Part shown: piece by piece, positions 62,517 to 64,000 of the stretch
How the letters are laid out: the number at the start of each line of letters is the position of its first letter
How positions within the stretch are numbered: position 1 is the first letter of the stretch
Source: Gordonia oryzae
Lineage (GTDB): Bacteria; Actinomycetota; Actinomycetes; Mycobacteriales; Mycobacteriaceae
NCBI RefSeq assembly: GCF_003797185.1
Contig: NZ_RKMH01000008.1
Location: 1 to 64,000, forward strand
Direction: 5' to 3'
Length of the DNA: 64,000 nt
Position numbers and translations under genes: made by a program
The notes under the pieces: generated by a model
Seen by the model: only the letters and a program-made list of their open reading frames with translations
Told to the model about the DNA's origin: nothing
Databases searched by the model: none

Positions 62517-63628
62517 CCGTCGTCGACCTCGGTCTGCCGCTCCCAACGGTGCTGCCGCGCGCCGCCGACGAACCTCATTCGGAGGCGTCGACCGCGCCCA
62601 CGTCCGGGCCGCTGCGCGACACCTTCGGACGGGTGGCGACCGATCTGCGGGTGTCGGTGACCGACCGCTGCACTCTGCGCTGCGCCTACTGCATGCCCGC
62701 CGAGGGCCTCGACTGGTTGCCGAGCGAGTCGGTGATGACCACCGCCGAGTTCATCCGGGTGCTGCGCATCGCGGTCGCCGACCTCGGCATCCGCACCATC
62801 CGGTTCACCGGCGGCGAGCCGCTGCTGCGCCGCGACCTCGAGGACATCATCGCTGCCGTCGCCTCGCTGCCGCAGGGTCCGGAGATCGCGATGACGACCA
62901 ACGGCCTCGGGCTGACGCGCCGTGCCGCCGGTCTCGTCGAGGCCGGGCTGACGCGCATCAATGTCTCACTGGACACCGTCGATCCCTCCCGATTCGCCGA
63001 GATCACCCGACGTGACCGGCTGCCCGACGTCCTCGCGGGCCTCGATGCCGCCCGTCGCGCGGGGTTGTATCCGATAAAGGTGAACGCGGTCGTCCCCGAT
63101 CGTCGGGACCTGGCCGGACTGGTCGACCTCGCCCGGTTCTGCCTGGACGCCGGATATCAGCTGCGAATCATCGAGCAGATGCCCCTCGACGCCGGACATC
63201 GATGGGATCGGTCGCGGATGGTCACGGCGACGGAGATCCTCGACGTGCTGTCGGCGCATCTCCGATTGCTCCCCGACACCGTGCCGCGCGGAGGTGCGCC
63301 TGCGGAGACCTTCCTCGTCGACGGCCATGCCGACGCCCGCGGAGCACCTGCGCGCATCGGCGTCATCGCATCAGTGACACGTCCTTTCTGCGGTGACTGC
63401 GACCGGACCCGGCTGACCGCGGACGGAGCTCTGCGCAACTGCCTGTTCGCCGACGCCGAGACCTCGCTGATGCCCGTGCTGCGGGGCCGTCGTGACGGCG
63501 AGCTCGAAGTCGATCGTCGGATCGCGCAAGTGTGGCGGGAGAACACCTGGGCCAAGCGCGCCGGGCACGCGGTCGGCACCGCGGGATTCCGGCAGCCGGA
63601 CCGTCCGATGTCGGCGATCGGGGGCTGA
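62513..63628 (+). CDS. moaA: GTP 3',8-cyclase MoaA (radical SAM)
   Basis: The protein has 371 residues. The radical-SAM cluster motif is CTLRCAYC (Cys53, Cys57, Cys60), the GGEP motif FTGGEPLL follows, and the second MoaA cluster uses Cys293, Cys296 and Cys310. The C-terminus ends in GG, required for activity in MoaA. It carries out the first step of molybdenum-cofactor synthesis, making cyclic pyranopterin precursor with MoaC. MoaC is not in the window. It is coupled to the flavin reductase gene and followed by moaD after 4 bp. Confidence 0.95.
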   Translation: MTVVDLGLPLPTVLPRAADEPHSEASTAPTSGPLRDTFGRVATDLRVSVTDRCTLRCAYCMPAEGLDWLPSESVMTTAEFIRVLRIAVADLGIRTIRFTGGEPLLRRDLEDIIAAVASLPQGPEIAMTTNGLGLTRRAAGLVEAGLTRINVSLDTVDPSRFAEITRRDRLPDVLAGLDAARRAGLYPIKVNAVVPDRRDLAGLVDLARFCLDAGYQLRIIEQMPLDAGHRWDRSRMVTATEILDVLSAHLRLLPDTVPRGGAPAETFLVDGHADARGAPARIGVIASVTRPFCGDCDRTRLTADGALRNCLFADAETSLMPVLRGRRDGELEVDRRIAQVWRENTWAKRAGHAVGTAGFRQPDRPMSAIGG

Positions 63629-63632
63629 GCGG

Positions 63633-63881
63633 ATGCGTGTGACGGTCCGGTACTTCGCCGCCGCATCCGCGGCCGCGAAGACCGAATCCGCCGTGTACGA
63701 GATCGACGAAGACCTCACGCTCGGTGAGCTCGAACACATTCTGGCAGGCGATAATCCGGAGTTGGCACGGGTGTTGGAGCGCTGCTCGTATCTGCGCGAT
63801 GAGATCGCGCTGTGCGACCGCGCGCGGCGCCTCGGTCCGACGCGCACGATCGACGTTCTCCCCCCGTTCGCCGGAGGTTGA
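63633..63881 (+). CDS. moaD: Molybdopterin synthase sulfur-carrier subunit MoaD
   Basis: The protein has 82 residues from ATG 63633 with a ubiquitin-like beta-grasp fold, ending in the obligatory GG (DVLPPFAGG) that is thiocarboxylated. It delivers sulfur to cyclic pyranopterin monophosphate together with MoaE. It forms a moaA-moaD pair, equivalent to moaA2-moaD2 of mycobacteria. The gene is complete; the downstream spacer contains a CRP site. Confidence 0.93.
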   Translation: MRVTVRYFAAASAAAKTESAVYEIDEDLTLGELEHILAGDNPELARVLERCSYLRDEIALCDRARRLGPTRTIDVLPPFAGG

Positions 63882-63896
63882 CACACGCGAATCTCT

Positions 63897-63912
63897 TGTG
63901 ACTTTCCTCACA
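63897..63912. promoter_or_regulatory. CRP (cAMP receptor protein) binding site
   Basis: TGTGACTTTCCTCACA is a perfect TGTGA-N6-TCACA palindrome, 15 bp after the moaD stop. In M. tuberculosis the gene after moaD2 is rpfA, whose promoter is a known CRP (Rv3676) target. The site therefore probably controls an rpfA-like gene starting just right of the window. The bases 63913-64000 hold no gene I can support; a possible -10 (GATAAC) follows the site. Confidence 0.75.
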
Positions 63913-64000
63913 TAACGAGTCGATAACGAGATGGACACGAACCAGACGTCACGCCCGTGAACTGCACGGACGCCAATACAGGGCCCAAAGACCCACCGCC

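Noticed and set aside
63913-64000. c-di-AMP (ydaO-type) riboswitch expected before rpfA genes
   Set aside because: I could not match the conserved core of that riboswitch in the visible 88 bp; it may lie beyond the window.

Overview
The window is 64 kb of high-GC DNA with dense genes, many GTG starts and many ATGA/GTGA start-stop overlaps. It reads as a chromosome segment of a mycolic-acid-containing actinobacterium, most likely Gordonia or a close relative. From memory, much of the right half and parts of 12-25 kb follow the Mycobacterium tuberculosis Rv0868c-Rv0910 neighbourhood: moaD2, moaA2, cspB, MFS, MarR, TrmH, SepH, serC, citA, gltA2, echA6, the UlaG-like MBL protein, ctpE and the Rv0909/Rv0910 pair. 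I see no rRNA, tRNA, CRISPR array, prophage or intact insertion sequence.

Layout. 0-0.3 kb: tail of a 13E12/HNH-repeat gene and a dispersed repeat. 0.3-7.3 kb: a LuxR/LAL regulator converging on a lower 3-oxoadipate operon (pcaF-pcaD-pcaI-pcaJ), with a divergent LysR regulator. 7.3-10.3 kb: a flavin electron-transfer module (FMN lipoprotein, ApbE flavinyl transferase, membrane NqrB/RnfD-like protein fused to an FAD/NAD reductase). 10.4-17.4 kb: a membrane-anchored VWA protein, the Rv0910-like toxin and Rv0909-like antitoxin separated by a DNA glycosylase, a CtpE-like P-type ATPase with a repeated tail, and an MBL-fold hydrolase. 17.5-25.9 kb: a TetR/PLP-enzyme/sugar-lactone-oxidase operon, xdhC, an NCS1 nucleobase permease with a possible GlnR site, echA6 and an FAD monooxygenase. 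26-32 kb: photolyase, FKBP, citrate synthase, a PfkB kinase and 5-oxoprolinase subunits pxpB/pxpC.

32-36 kb is the most accessory part: a secreted unknown, an MpaB-type oxygenase, a complete 13E12/HNH gene and a repeat-rich spacer. 36-41 kb: a 2-oxoglutarate/Fe oxygenase, an MFS exporter with its PadR regulator coupled to pdxH, and a second citrate synthase. 41-49 kb: serC, sepH, conserved membrane proteins, a TrmH-type methyltransferase, an Eis-like acetyltransferase, a MarR regulator and the remains of an NCS2 permease. 49-64 kb: a membrane-anchored beta-propeller, a PAP2 phosphatase, an acyl-CoA dehydrogenase with a divergent TetR, a GHKL (sacsin-like) ATPase coupled to a Cys-rich DUF3027 protein, an MFS protein, a DUF2771 protein, a cold-shock protein, a flavin reductase and moaA-moaD. 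The window ends on a textbook CRP site where rpfA would be expected to begin.

Points that deserve a second look: the flavin module; the split toxin-antitoxin pair; the GHKL-DUF3027 pair; the shared 3' flanks of the two 13E12 genes and the dispersed 44-bp repeat family; the 91-bp palindrome at 60.9 kb; three apparent gene remnants; and several operator-like palindromes. Family calls come from reading protein motifs by eye. No database search was run, and ortholog names and Rv numbers are from memory.
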